From: Nocardiopsis eucommiae
Lineage (GTDB): Bacteria; Actinomycetota; Actinomycetes; Streptosporangiales; Streptosporangiaceae
Direction: 5' to 3'
Length of the DNA stretch: 64,000 nucleotides
Assembly: GCA_018388625.1 (NCBI GenBank)
Contig: CP074402.1
Coordinates: forward strand, 2,728,001-2,792,000
The translations under genes and the position numbers were made by a program. The notes under the pieces were generated by a model. That model saw only the letters and a program-made list of their open reading frames with translations. It searched no databases and was not told the origin of the DNA. Position 1 is the stretch's first letter; every line of letters begins with the position of its first letter. Below, piece after piece: positions 46,227-55,302 of this stretch.

Positions 46227-46240
46227 ATCAAATGTTTGAT
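46227..46240. promoter_or_regulatory. MarR operator of the homogentisate operon
   Basis: ATCAAA-TG-TTTGAT, a perfect 6-bp dyad in an AT-rich patch 46 bp upstream of the first operon gene, fits a MarR site. Confidence 0.6.
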
Positions 46241-46285
46241 CATTTGGGCGGCAGTCGCCCGTGACGAGTGAAGGGCCCTTCGACC

Positions 46286-47248
46286 ATGGCAGCCAAGCCG
46301 TTCGCCTCATCCGCCGACACCGAGGCCAAGGAGCAGACCCTGGAGGTCCTGGCCGACGGCGTCTACGCCCTCACCGCCGAGGGGGACCCCAACGTGGGCG
46401 CCATCGAGGGCGAGGACTTCGTGGTGGCCTTCGAGGCCCTGGCCACCCCCACCGCCGCCAAGGAGTGGCTCGCCCAGCTCCGCGAGCACACCGACAAGCC
46501 CGTTCGCTACCTGGTGCTCTCCCATTACCACGCGGTCCGCGTCCTGGGCGCCAGCGCCTTCGACGCCACGGTGATCCTCACCCACGAACTCACCCACGAG
46601 CTCATCCGCGAGCGCGGCAAGGAGGACTGGGCCAGCGAGTTCGGCCGGATGCCCCGCCTGGCCAAGGACGCCGACTCCGTACCCGGACTCACCTGGCCCA
46701 CCCAGACCTTCGCGGACCGCACCACCATCGACCTCGGCGGCGACCGGGGCGAGCTGGTCCTGGAGTACTTCGGCCGGGGCCACACCGAGGGCGACATCGT
46801 CGCCTGGCTGCCCAAGCAGAAGATCCTCTTCGCCGGAGACCTCGTCGAGGCCCAGGCCGCCCTGTACACGGGCGACGCCTTCCACCGGGACTGGGCCGGG
46901 GCCACCCTCGACCGGGTCAAGGCCCTCGGCGCCGAGATGCTCGTCGGCGGGCGCGGCGCCGTCAGCCGGGGCCGCGAGGAGGTCGACGCCGCCATCGAGC
47001 AGACCCGCACCTTCCTGAACGTGATGATCCGCGAGGTCGGCACCGTCCACGAGCGCGGCGGCACCCTCAAGGAGGCCTTCACCGCCACCCACGCCGCCCT
47101 GGTCGACGACTACGGCCACTGGCCGATCTTCGAGCACTGCCTGCCCTTCGACGTCTCCCGCCTGTGGGACGAGTTCTCCGGTGTCGAGCGCCCCGTCATC
47201 TGGACCGCCGAGCGCGACCGCGAGGTCTGGGCCCAGCTCCAGGGCTGA
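46286..47248 (+). CDS. Metallo-beta-lactamase fold protein with degenerate first metal motif
   Basis: 320 residues. MBL landmarks are present (VRYLVLSHYHAVRVLGAS, YFGRGHTEGDIVAWLP, ILFAGDLVE), but the usual HxHxDH reads HYHAVR, so the second-site Asp and His are missing. First gene of the MarR-controlled homogentisate operon. ATG 46286 is used; GTG 46268 is an alternative. A hydrolase or isomerase step in aromatic breakdown is possible, though no activity can be assigned. Confidence 0.8.
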   Translation: MAAKPFASSADTEAKEQTLEVLADGVYALTAEGDPNVGAIEGEDFVVAFEALATPTAAKEWLAQLREHTDKPVRYLVLSHYHAVRVLGASAFDATVILTHELTHELIRERGKEDWASEFGRMPRLAKDADSVPGLTWPTQTFADRTTIDLGGDRGELVLEYFGRGHTEGDIVAWLPKQKILFAGDLVEAQAALYTGDAFHRDWAGATLDRVKALGAEMLVGGRGAVSRGREEVDAAIEQTRTFLNVMIREVGTVHERGGTLKEAFTATHAALVDDYGHWPIFEHCLPFDVSRLWDEFSGVERPVIWTAERDREVWAQLQG

Positions 47249-47307
47249 CCCGACACCCCTCCCCCTCCACCGCGCCCGTACGGGGCGCCCCACGAACGGA
47301 GCCCACC

Positions 47308-48947
47308 ATGCGACCCCCGCGCCCCGCACCCCGGCCGACACCGGCACCGACCCCGTGCTGGTGCTCGGCGCGGGGCCGGTCGGACAGACCGCGGCCCTGC
47401 TCCTCGCCCGCCGTGGGGTCCCCGTACAGGTCGTGGACGCCCGCCCCGAGCGCGACGCCGTCGGCTCCAAGGCCATCTGCCAGCAACGCGACGTCCTCGA
47501 CGTCTGGGACTGGCTCGGCGGCGGACGGATCATCGAGGAGGGCCTGACCTGGGACACGGCCCGCACCTTCTACCGCGGACACGAACTGTTCAGCGTGCGC
47601 CTGCCCGACCCCGGCGCCTCCTCCCTGCCCTCCTTCGTCAACATCTCCCAGTCCCGCACCGAGGAGGTCCTGGACGAGCTCCTCACCGAGGCGGGAGTGC
47701 GGATCAGCTGGGGGCACGAGGTCACCGGGATCGGCCAGGACGCCGACGGGGTCACCGTCGAGTGCGCCACCGCGAGCGGGCCGGTACGCCTGCGCGGCAC
47801 CCACGCCCTGTCCTGCCTGGGGGCCCACGGCGGCGTGGTCCGCCACGACCTGGGGCTGGACTTCACCGGCACCAGCTTCGACGACCGCTTCCTCATCTGC
47901 GACATCCGCGCCGACCTCGGTGACTGGGCCCGTGAACGCCGGTTCTACTTCGACCCCGAGTGGAACCCCGGCCGCCAGGTCCTCATCCACCCCTGCCCCG
48001 ACTCGGTCTTCCGTATCGACTGGCAGGTCCCCTCCGACTTCGACCTGGCGGCCGAGGAGTCCAGCGGGCGCCTGGACACCCGCATCCGGCAGATCATCGG
48101 GGACACCCCCTACGAGATCGTGTGGCACTCGGTCTACCGCTTCCACACCCGGGTCACCGACCGCATGCGCGCCGGACGCGTCCTGCTGGCCGGGGACAAC
48201 GCCCACCTGGTCGCGCCCTTCGGAGCACGCGGCCTCAACTCCGGGGTCCAGGACGCCGAGAACGCCGCCTGGAAGCTCGCCTACGTCCGCGACGGGTGGG
48301 CGGGGAATGACCTCCTGGAGAGCTACCACACCGAACGCCACGCGGCCGCACTCGAAAACGCCGACGTCACCAGCGCCACCATGCGCTTCCTCGTCCCCCG
48401 GGACGACGCCGAGCACGAGCGACGCGTCAGCGTCCTCGAACGCGCGGTCACCGACCCAGAGGCCCACCCGAACGTGGACTCCGGACGCCTGGCCGAACCG
48501 TTCTGGTACACCGACTCCGCGCTGACCACCGCCTGCCCCGAACGCCCCTTCGGCGGCCGTCCGCCGCGCGGACGCACCCCCGCGCCCTGCCCCGGCGTGA
48601 TCCTCCCTGACGCCCCCGTGACCGTGCCCGGCCGCCCCGAGATCACCCGCCTGCGCCCCCTCCTGCGGGAGGGTCTCACACTGCTGCTCGGTGAGGGTGC
48701 CGCGCGGACCGCTGTACACGCCGCCGCCACCGGCGCCACCCGGGCTCCCGTCGCCACCCTGCGCATCGACGAGATCGACCCCACCGGAGCCCTGCGCCGA
48801 GCCCTGGAACCCCTGCCCGGGCAGGTCTGGCTGGTGCGGCCCGACGCCCACGTCGCCGCCGTCGTCCCCGGTGACGACACCGACGCCGTCCGGTCGGCGG
48901 TCCGCACGGCCCTCGGCCACCCGGCCACCGACACCGTCCCCGTCTAG
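47308..48947 (+). CDS. FAD-dependent aromatic monooxygenase (PheA/MhpA type), one apparent frameshift
   Basis: About 546 residues. FAD motif VLGAGPVGQTAALLLARRG, DG-like motif region, and second FAD motif RVLLAGDNAHLVAPFGARGLNSGVQDAENAAWKLA. ATG 47308 is out of frame by one at CCCCC 47314-47318; one more base gives a clean N-terminus (MRPPAPRTPADTG). C-terminal thioredoxin-like domain as in phenol hydroxylases. In front of hmgA it could hydroxylate a hydroxyphenylacetate to homogentisate. Confidence 0.83.
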
Positions 48948-48991
48948 ACGCGGCTCCCGACGGACCACCCAACCAAGGAGGAAGAGCGGAC

Positions 48992-50208
48992 ATGGCGTAC
49001 TACCGCAAGGTCGGTGAGGTGCCCCGCACCCGCCACACCCAGCACCACAACCCCGACGGCGGGCTGTACTACGAGGAGCTGATGGGGGAGGAGGGCTTCT
49101 CCGCCGACTCCTCGCTGCTGTACCACCGGGCCATCCCGTCGGCGATCGTCGACGCCTCCGAGTGGGAGGTCCCCGACCAGTCCCTGCGCCGCAACGCCCC
49201 GATGGTGCCGCGCCACCTCAAGCTCCACGACCTGTTCGGGGGCGAGGAGTGGCGGACCAACGACGTCGTCGAGTCCCGCCGTCTGGTTCTGGGCAACGGT
49301 GACGTGCGCATCTCCTACGTGGTCGCCGGAGCTCCCTCGGAGCTCTACCGCAACGGCATCGGTGACGAGTGCGTGTACGTCGAGTCCGGCACCGCCCGGG
49401 TCGAGACGGTCTTCGGCCTGCTGGAGGTCGGCGGGGGAGACTACGTCATCCTGCCGCGCGCCACCACGCACCGCTGGGTGCCCACCGGAGACGAACCCCT
49501 GCGCGCCTACGTGGTCGAGGCCAACAGTCACATCGCCCCGCCCAAGCGCTATCTGTCCCGCTACGGCCAGCTCCTGGAGCACGCTCCCTACTGCGAGCGC
49601 GACCTGCGCGGCCCCGAGGGGCCCCTCCTGGTCGAGGGCGAGAACGTGGACGTGCTCATCAAGCACCGGGGCGACGGCCCGGGCGGGATCTCCGGCACGC
49701 GCTACACCTACCCCACCCACCCCTTCGACGTCGTGGGCTGGGACGGCTGCCTCTACCCGTACGTGTTCAACGTCGCGGACTTCCAGCCCATCACCGGCCG
49801 CGTCCACCAGCCGCCGCCCGTCCACCAGGTGTTCGAGGGCCACAACTTCGTCATCTGCAACTTCGTCCCGCGCAAGGTGGACTACCACCCGGGCGCCATC
49901 CCGGTGCCGTACTACCACTCCAACGTGGACTCCGACGAGGTCATGTTCTACTGCGGCGGCGACTACGAGGCCCGCAAGGGCTCCGGGATCGGTCAGGGCT
50001 CCATCTCCCTGCACCCCGGCGGCCACTCCCACGGCCCGCAGCCCGGTGCCTACGAGCGCAGCGTGGGCGCGGAGGCCTTCGACGAGCTCGCGGTCATGGT
50101 CGACACCTTCCGTCCGCTGGACCTGGGGAGGGCGGTGTCGCCGTCGACGACGGCAGCTACGCCTGGACCTGGGCCAAGGGCCGGCGCGCGCGGCGGGAGC
50201 AGGCGTGA
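48992..50208 (+). CDS. hmgA: Homogentisate 1,2-dioxygenase, one apparent frameshift
   Basis: About 405 residues. Cupin-fold ring-cleavage enzyme converting homogentisate to maleylacetoacetate with Fe(II). The iron ligands cluster in GHNFVICNFVPRK and in HPGGHSHGPQPGAYE near the C-terminus. The ribosome site AAGGAGGAAG is strong. The frame breaks at GGGG 50125-50128; one extra base gives DLGEGGVAVDDGSYAWTWAKG. The stop overlaps the next start (GTGA). Confidence 0.92.
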
Positions 50209-51046
50209 GCGACATCCGGACCCTCTACCGGGGCCTGTTCGACGACGCCGCGCTGTTCCCGCCCGGCAACGCGCCCATGGGCGAGGCGATCCCCGCCCAC
50301 CGGGCGCACCGGGACTCCCGACGGGCGCCCTACGTGGGTCCGTTCCTGGTGGCGGACGCGCGCCTGGCCGAACTGCGCACGGTCCTCTCCCGGGACGACG
50401 GCGACCACGGCCCGCTCGCGGTGGTGGTCACCGTCCCCGGCGGGGCCGACGGCGTCCCGGTCGCGGTCGAGGCCGTCCGCTCCGACCCGGCGCTGCGCCT
50501 GGCCGGGGTCGAGGTCGCGTCCCCGCCCGGGCAGGCGGGCCGCACCGCCGCCACGGTGGCCGATGCTCTGGGCCCCGGGGTCGACGGCTACGTGGAGGTC
50601 GCCCGGGGCGCGGACGCCGCCGCCGACGTCGCGGCCCTCGCCGGTACCGGAGCCCACGCCAAGTTCCGCACCGGGGGACTCACCCCCGAGGCCCACCCCG
50701 ACGAGGTCGAACTCGCCGCCCTGCTGGGCGCCGCCGTCACCTCCGGAGTGCCCTTCAAGTGCACGGCCGGGCTCCACCACGCGGTCCGCCACACCACCGT
50801 GGAGGGCTTCGAACAGCACGGCTTCCTCAACGTGCTCCTGGCCACCCACACCCTGCTCACCGGAGGGGACGAGGCCGCGACCGCCAAGGTCCTCGCCGAA
50901 CGGGACGGTCCCGCCCTGGCCGCGCGCGCCGGGGGCTCACCCCCGACGAGGCCGCCCGGGTCCGGAAGCACTTCCGCTCCTTCGGCACGTGCAGCATCAC
51001 GGAACCCCTGGAGGACCTCGTCGTCCTCGGGGCGCTCCACGCCTGA
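50205..51046 (+). CDS. Unknown protein of the homogentisate operon, one apparent frameshift
   Basis: About 280 residues, GTG start overlapping the hmgA stop. Alternating strands and helices (LAGVEVASPPG, VDGYVEVARGAD, HAKFRTGGLTPEA, GVPFKCTAGLHHAVRHT, GFLNVLLATHTLL) suggest a TIM-barrel protein with conserved Lys/His residues that resemble an aldolase-like site. The frame breaks at GGGGG 50931-50935; one more base gives RAGGLTPDEAARVRKHFRSFGTCSITEPLEDL. Position between hmgA and fahA makes it a candidate for the missing isomerase step or an accessory function. No family named. Confidence 0.75.
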
Positions 51047-51073
51047 CCACACCCACTCGCAGAAAGCACCTCC

Positions 51074-52288
51074 ATGCCCGACAGCTGGCTCGACATCGCC
51101 CCGGACACGCAGTTCGGCCCCGCCACCCTGCCCTACGGCGTGTTCTCCACGGCGGACGACCCCACCACCCGCGTGGGCGTGGCCGTCGGCGGCCACGTCC
51201 TGGACCTCGGTGCCGCCGCCCGCGCCCTCGACGCCCCCTTCGCCACGGCCGTCTCCGGGCCGAACCTGGACGCGCTCCTGGCCGCCGGACGTCCCGTGTG
51301 GGACCGGGTCCGCGCCGCGCTCACCTCGTGGATCACCGACTCCGCGCACGAGGCCGCCGTGCGTCCCCACCTGGTGGACCGCGCCACGGTGACCCTGCAC
51401 CTGCCGTTCACTGTCGCCGACTACGTGGACTTCTACGCCTCGGAGCACCACGCCACCAACGTGGGCCGCATGTTCCGTCCGGACCAGGAGCCGCTCACCC
51501 CCAACTGGAAGCACCTGCCCATCGGCTACCACGGGCGGTCGGGCACCATCGTGGTCTCCGGGACCGACGTCGTCCGCCCCACCGGCCAGCGCAAGCCCCC
51601 GACCGAACCCACTCCGGTGTTCGGGCCGTCGGCGCGCCTGGACATCGAGGCCGAGGTCGGCTTCGTCGTCGGTACGCCCAGCCCCATGGGCGAGCGCGTG
51701 GCGGTGGACGACTTCGCGGACCACGTGTTCGGGGTGTTCCTGCTCAACGACTGGTCCTCCCGCGACCTCCAGGCCTGGGAGTACGTGCCGCTCGGCCCGT
51801 TCCTCGGCAAGTCGTTCGCCACGTCGGTCTCCCCGTGGGTCGTGCCCGTCGCCGCCCTGGAGTCGGCCAGGGTCGAGCAGCCCGCCCAGGACCCCGAGCC
51901 GCTGCCCTACCTGAGGGGCTCCCGGTCCTGGGGCCTGGACCTGCGCCTGGAGGTGCGGCTCAACGGACACCTGGTCTCCACGCCGCCGTTCTCCGAGATG
52001 TACTGGACCGCCGCGCAGCAGCTCGCGCACATGACCGTCAACGGCGCCTCCCTGCGGACCGGCGACGTCTACGCGTCGGGGACCGTGAGCGGCCCCGAGG
52101 TGTCCCAGCGCGGGTGCTTCCTGGAACTCACGTGGTCGGGGAAGGAACCCCTGCGGCTGCCCGACGGCACCGAGCGCACCTTCCTGGAGGACGGGGACGA
52201 GGTCACCATCTCCGCCACCGCGCCCGGACCGGACGGGGCGAGGATCGACTTCGGTGAGGTCACCGGCCGCATCCTCCCGGCGAGGTAG
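51074..52288 (+). CDS. fahA: Fumarylacetoacetase
   Basis: 404 residues, full-length FAH. N-terminal SH3-like domain, then the catalytic domain: YASEHHATNVGRMFRP (metal and His dyad), HLPIGYHGRSGTIVVSG, the metal-binding EAEVGFVVG and NDWSSRDLQAWEYVPLGPFLGKSF, all intact. Cleaves fumarylacetoacetate to fumarate and acetoacetate. Last gene of the operon before a strong terminator. No glutathione-type isomerase is present. Confidence 0.93.
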   Translation: MPDSWLDIAPDTQFGPATLPYGVFSTADDPTTRVGVAVGGHVLDLGAAARALDAPFATAVSGPNLDALLAAGRPVWDRVRAALTSWITDSAHEAAVRPHLVDRATVTLHLPFTVADYVDFYASEHHATNVGRMFRPDQEPLTPNWKHLPIGYHGRSGTIVVSGTDVVRPTGQRKPPTEPTPVFGPSARLDIEAEVGFVVGTPSPMGERVAVDDFADHVFGVFLLNDWSSRDLQAWEYVPLGPFLGKSFATSVSPWVVPVAALESARVEQPAQDPEPLPYLRGSRSWGLDLRLEVRLNGHLVSTPPFSEMYWTAAQQLAHMTVNGASLRTGDVYASGTVSGPEVSQRGCFLELTWSGKEPLRLPDGTERTFLEDGDEVTISATAPGPDGARIDFGEVTGRILPAR

Positions 52289-52355
52289 GCATGATCGGTA
52301 GCTGACGCGGAGCGGCGAGCTCGGTCGGTTCTTCCGTGCCGTACTTCGCGGGAGA

Positions 52356-52390
52356 GGCCCCGCCCCGAACATCGGGGTGGGGTCCTTCTT
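52356..52390 (+). terminator. Terminator of the homogentisate operon
   Basis: A 13-pair stem (52356-52368 with 52372-52384, two G-U wobbles), 3-nt loop, followed by CTTCTT. Placed 68 bp after fahA. Confidence 0.8.
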
Positions 52391-52660
52391 ATGGAGAAAC
52401 TCCATTTGTACCGGGAGATCCTGGTTCAAACTGCCACAAGGGTGTGATGTCCGCATTCTGCGCGTGCGGGTTATTCTTCGTCTCGCACCTGTGGATTTGA
52501 GAGAAAGCCCCACGAACGCCTGTTCGACTCACTAGATTGGTTCCCGAAAAGAAAAGACCCGACCGGTGCGACAACACCTGGTCGGGTCGTGGCCGACGCC
52601 TGCACAAACAGGTTGGTCGACTGAGCCACCCCACCCCTCTAACAAGGAAGGCGACTCATC
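52391..52660. other. Hairpin-rich leader upstream of the winged-helix gene
   Basis: A gene-free stretch that is more AT-rich than its surroundings. It holds a perfect dyad ATGGAG-AAA-CTCCAT (52391-52405) and a long stem GACCCGACC (52556-52564) with GGTCGGGTC (52580-52588), inside which GGTG pairs with CACC. Read on the minus strand the latter is followed by TTTTCTTTTC, like an intrinsic terminator. It may be a control region for the next gene; no replication iterons are evident. Confidence 0.6.
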
Positions 52661-54016
52661 ATGGAGTCTAGCGCCTTTCCCTCCTCCGGCACATCCGAAT
52701 CCCGCAACCCGGCCGGATTCGTTCCGCCCCGCAAGCGTCCACGGGGCGCGCTCAAGGGGATCGGGTTCATCCTCGCCATCTGGGTCCAGCAGGTCTTCCG
52801 CAGGGGAGTGCTGCCCACGCTGCGCTCGTTACCCGCCCTCATGGCCATCGCGGACGTGGTGGACGCCGACGGGCGGTGGTGCTACTTCCTGCTGGAGAAC
52901 CTGGCCCAACGCTCCGGGGGCACCCTCAGCGTCAGCAGTCTCAAGCGCGCCATCGACGACCTGGTCGAGGCCGGTGTGGTCCGCAAGCTGGACCGCTCGG
53001 AGACGATCGCGTTCTTCGACCGCGACATCGCCCGGGGGCGCTCCTCCCATCACCTGCCGTGTGTCCTGGAGCTCCTCGTTCCCGCCGAGGACTATCCCGA
53101 CCTCGTGCTGGAGGAGATCAACGCCTGTCGTGCCCGGTTGGGGGAGGAGCCCCTCACTCCGCACACCCGGCCGTCGTTGAGGGGGCGCCGTACCCCAGGT
53201 CAGATTGAGCCCGCCCCCAGGTCAGATCGACCCACAGACCGTTCCCCTGGGGACAGTTCTGATGGGGAGGCGGGCGATTCCGTCCGTGGCGCCTCGAATA
53301 CAGGCGAACAAAAGCGACAAAGCCCCAGCGGTGAAGTGTTCGAGTTGATCGACCACATTCCCGGTGCGCTTCTGGCAGACCCGGAGACGGATCGGAACCG
53401 GTTGGCGGGGTCGGCGGAGAGACTCCTGCGCCAAGGGCTGCGCGTGGCCGACGTCAGGGCGCTGCTGGCGGGGGCGGAACGCCTGCGGCGCCCCTTCCCC
53501 GCGCTGATGCGGCGGCTGTGCGACATGCGGGCCGCACGCGCCTACCTGGACGGTGCACTGGGCCGAGGGATCGCCCGGGCGGAGGTGGCGCCTCCCTCGT
53601 GGCCGGTGGGGGACGACACCGACCTGTTCGCCCACCCTGCGCGGTTCCTGGTGGATTCCCGAGGGCGGTCCTCCGGGACCTGCCCCCACCATCCCGCCGT
53701 GCGCAACACCCCCGGCGGCACCTGCGTGATCTGCGGTCGGCCCTGCCGCTCGGTCCCCGACGAAATCGTGCACGAGCCGAAGCCGCAACCCGCCGCACCC
53801 TCCCCGGCGGTGGAGCAGGCGACCCTGGACCCGGAGCTACGGGAGCGGATGGCAGCCTCCCTGCGCAGAGGTGGCCCTTCCTCGGCTCCGTCGCCGCATG
53901 ACGGCCACCGTGGGGTCTTCGGCTCCGGAATCTCCCCCAGGAGCAGGGCCCTCATCGACCACGCACGCGAACGCCTCGACCGTTCTCACTGTGAACGGCG
54001 GTCCGTGGCACGCTGA
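52661..54016 (+). CDS. Winged-helix DNA-binding protein, replication-initiator/regulator-like
   Basis: 451 residues. An N-terminal wHTH (LPTLRSLPALMAIADVVDADG, then LAQRSGGTLSVSSLKRAIDDLVEAGVVRKLDR) resembles plasmid or prophage initiator and regulator proteins. A charged linker follows, then a helical region (RNRLAGSAERLLRQGLRVADVRALL) and a C-terminal Cys/His motif (CPHHPAVRNTPGGTCVICGRPC) that could bind zinc. AAGGAAGG sits ten bases before the ATG. Alone on its strand after the hairpin region; a remnant of an integrated element is possible. Confidence 0.65.
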   Translation: MESSAFPSSGTSESRNPAGFVPPRKRPRGALKGIGFILAIWVQQVFRRGVLPTLRSLPALMAIADVVDADGRWCYFLLENLAQRSGGTLSVSSLKRAIDDLVEAGVVRKLDRSETIAFFDRDIARGRSSHHLPCVLELLVPAEDYPDLVLEEINACRARLGEEPLTPHTRPSLRGRRTPGQIEPAPRSDRPTDRSPGDSSDGEAGDSVRGASNTGEQKRQSPSGEVFELIDHIPGALLADPETDRNRLAGSAERLLRQGLRVADVRALLAGAERLRRPFPALMRRLCDMRAARAYLDGALGRGIARAEVAPPSWPVGDDTDLFAHPARFLVDSRGRSSGTCPHHPAVRNTPGGTCVICGRPCRSVPDEIVHEPKPQPAAPSPAVEQATLDPELRERMAASLRRGGPSSAPSPHDGHRGVFGSGISPRSRALIDHARERLDRSHCERRSVAR

Positions 54017-54057
54017 CCCGTCGAAGGTGCGAAGTGAACCAGATCACATCGCGGAGC

Positions 54058-54084
54058 TGTCAGGGATGCGGAGGCCGTCCCGTT
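54058..54084 (+). promoter_or_regulatory. Candidate ECF41 promoter
   Basis: TGTCAGG (54058-54064), 16 bp, then CGTT (54081-54084). The published ECF41 consensus is TGTCACA-n16-CGTC, matched here at 5 of 7 and 3 of 4 with the exact spacing. The start codon of the FAD oxidoreductase is at 54117 and the ECF41-type sigma gene follows. Confidence 0.55.
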
Positions 54085-54116
54085 CAAGGGGTACACGAAC
54101 GGACAGGAGCAAGATC

Positions 54117-55301
54117 ATGCGACACCGCGTCATCGTTCTCGGGGCCGGGTACGCCGGAGCGGCCGGAGCCGGGGTCCTCGCCCGCCGTCTGCACTCCGAC
54201 GACGTGGACATCACCGTCGTCAACGCCTCCCCCACTTCGTCGAGCGCATGCGCCTGCACCAGGTCGCCGCCGGTCGCGACACCGGGAGTCGGGGACTCGC
54301 CGAGATGTTCGCGGGCACCGGGATCCGGCTGAGGGTCGCACGGGTCACCTCGGTCGACGCCGACCGGAGGACGGTGTCGTTGGAGGCGGCGGCCGGTGCG
54401 GAGGAACTGGGGTACGACACCCTCCTGTACGCGCTGGGCAGCACCGTCCACCACGGTGGGGTGTCCGGGGCCGCCGAGCACACCCTGCACGTCGCCGACG
54501 AGGGGCCGCGTCGCGGGTGCGCGACCGGCTCCGTGAACTGGACGGGAGGGGCGGGTACTGGTCGTCGGGGGCAACCTCACCGGCATCGAGACGGCCACCG
54601 AGATCGCCCAGGCTCACCCCGGGCTGCGGGTCACCCTTGCCACCAGCGGTGAGCTGGGCGGATGGCTGGGGGAGAAGGCCCGGTCCCACACTCTGACGGC
54701 CTTCGAACGGCTGGGGGTCACGGTGCGTGAGCGCAGCGCGGTCACCCGCGTCGAACCCGGACGAGCGACCACCGAGACGGGCGAGACACTGGACGCCGAG
54801 GCGATCGTGTGGGCGGCGGGGTTCGCGGCCCACCCGATCGCCGCGCGCGGCGGACTGGCCGTGAACGAGCTGGGCCGGATGATCGTGGACGAGGGAATGC
54901 GATCGGTCTCCCACCCCGAGGTCTACGCCGCCGGTGACAGCGTTCTGGCCGTCGGTGACAACGGCCTGCCGCTCCCGATGTCCTGCGCTTCGGCCGGATT
55001 CTCCCGCATGCGGGCCACCGCCGCGATCATCGAGGACCTCACCGGACACCGGTCCAGGCGCACCCCGCTCGCCTACCTGGGCAACTGTGTCAGCCTGGGC
55101 CGTGACGACGCGATCTTCCAACTCGTCGACGAGCGGTCGCGGGTGAAGGCGTCCTTCCTGGGAGGCCGGGGCGCCACGTTCCTCAAGGGGTTCGTGCTCT
55201 CCACGGTCGCCTGGACGATGGGCCGTCCCACCTACGGTCTGCCGGTGCGCGGGTTCCGCCTGACCGCCCCGGTCAGGACAGCCGCGGCGGCCGCCGACTA
55301 A
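54117..55301 (+). CDS. FAD-dependent oxidoreductase (NDH-2-like), three apparent frameshifts
   Basis: About 395 residues. N-terminal FAD motif VLGAGYAGAAGAGVL, second dinucleotide motif VLVVGGNLTGIETATEIA, and C-terminal AAGDSVLAVG for FAD. Frames break at CCCCC 54229-54233, GGGG 54502-54505 and GGGG 54548-54551; adding one base to each gives one long frame. AGGAG precedes ATG. It lies directly before the ECF41 sigma gene, matching the known ECF41 pairing with an oxidoreductase of the COE class. Confidence 0.8.
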
Positions 55302-55302
55302 C

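Noticed and set aside
52500-52545. T-loop-like word TGTTCGACTC resembling a tRNA 3' part
   Set aside because: Flanking bases do not form the T-stem or acceptor stem; no full cloverleaf.
52389-52634. Minus-strand small open frame in the leader region
   Set aside because: No ribosome site, odd composition and overlap with two hairpins.
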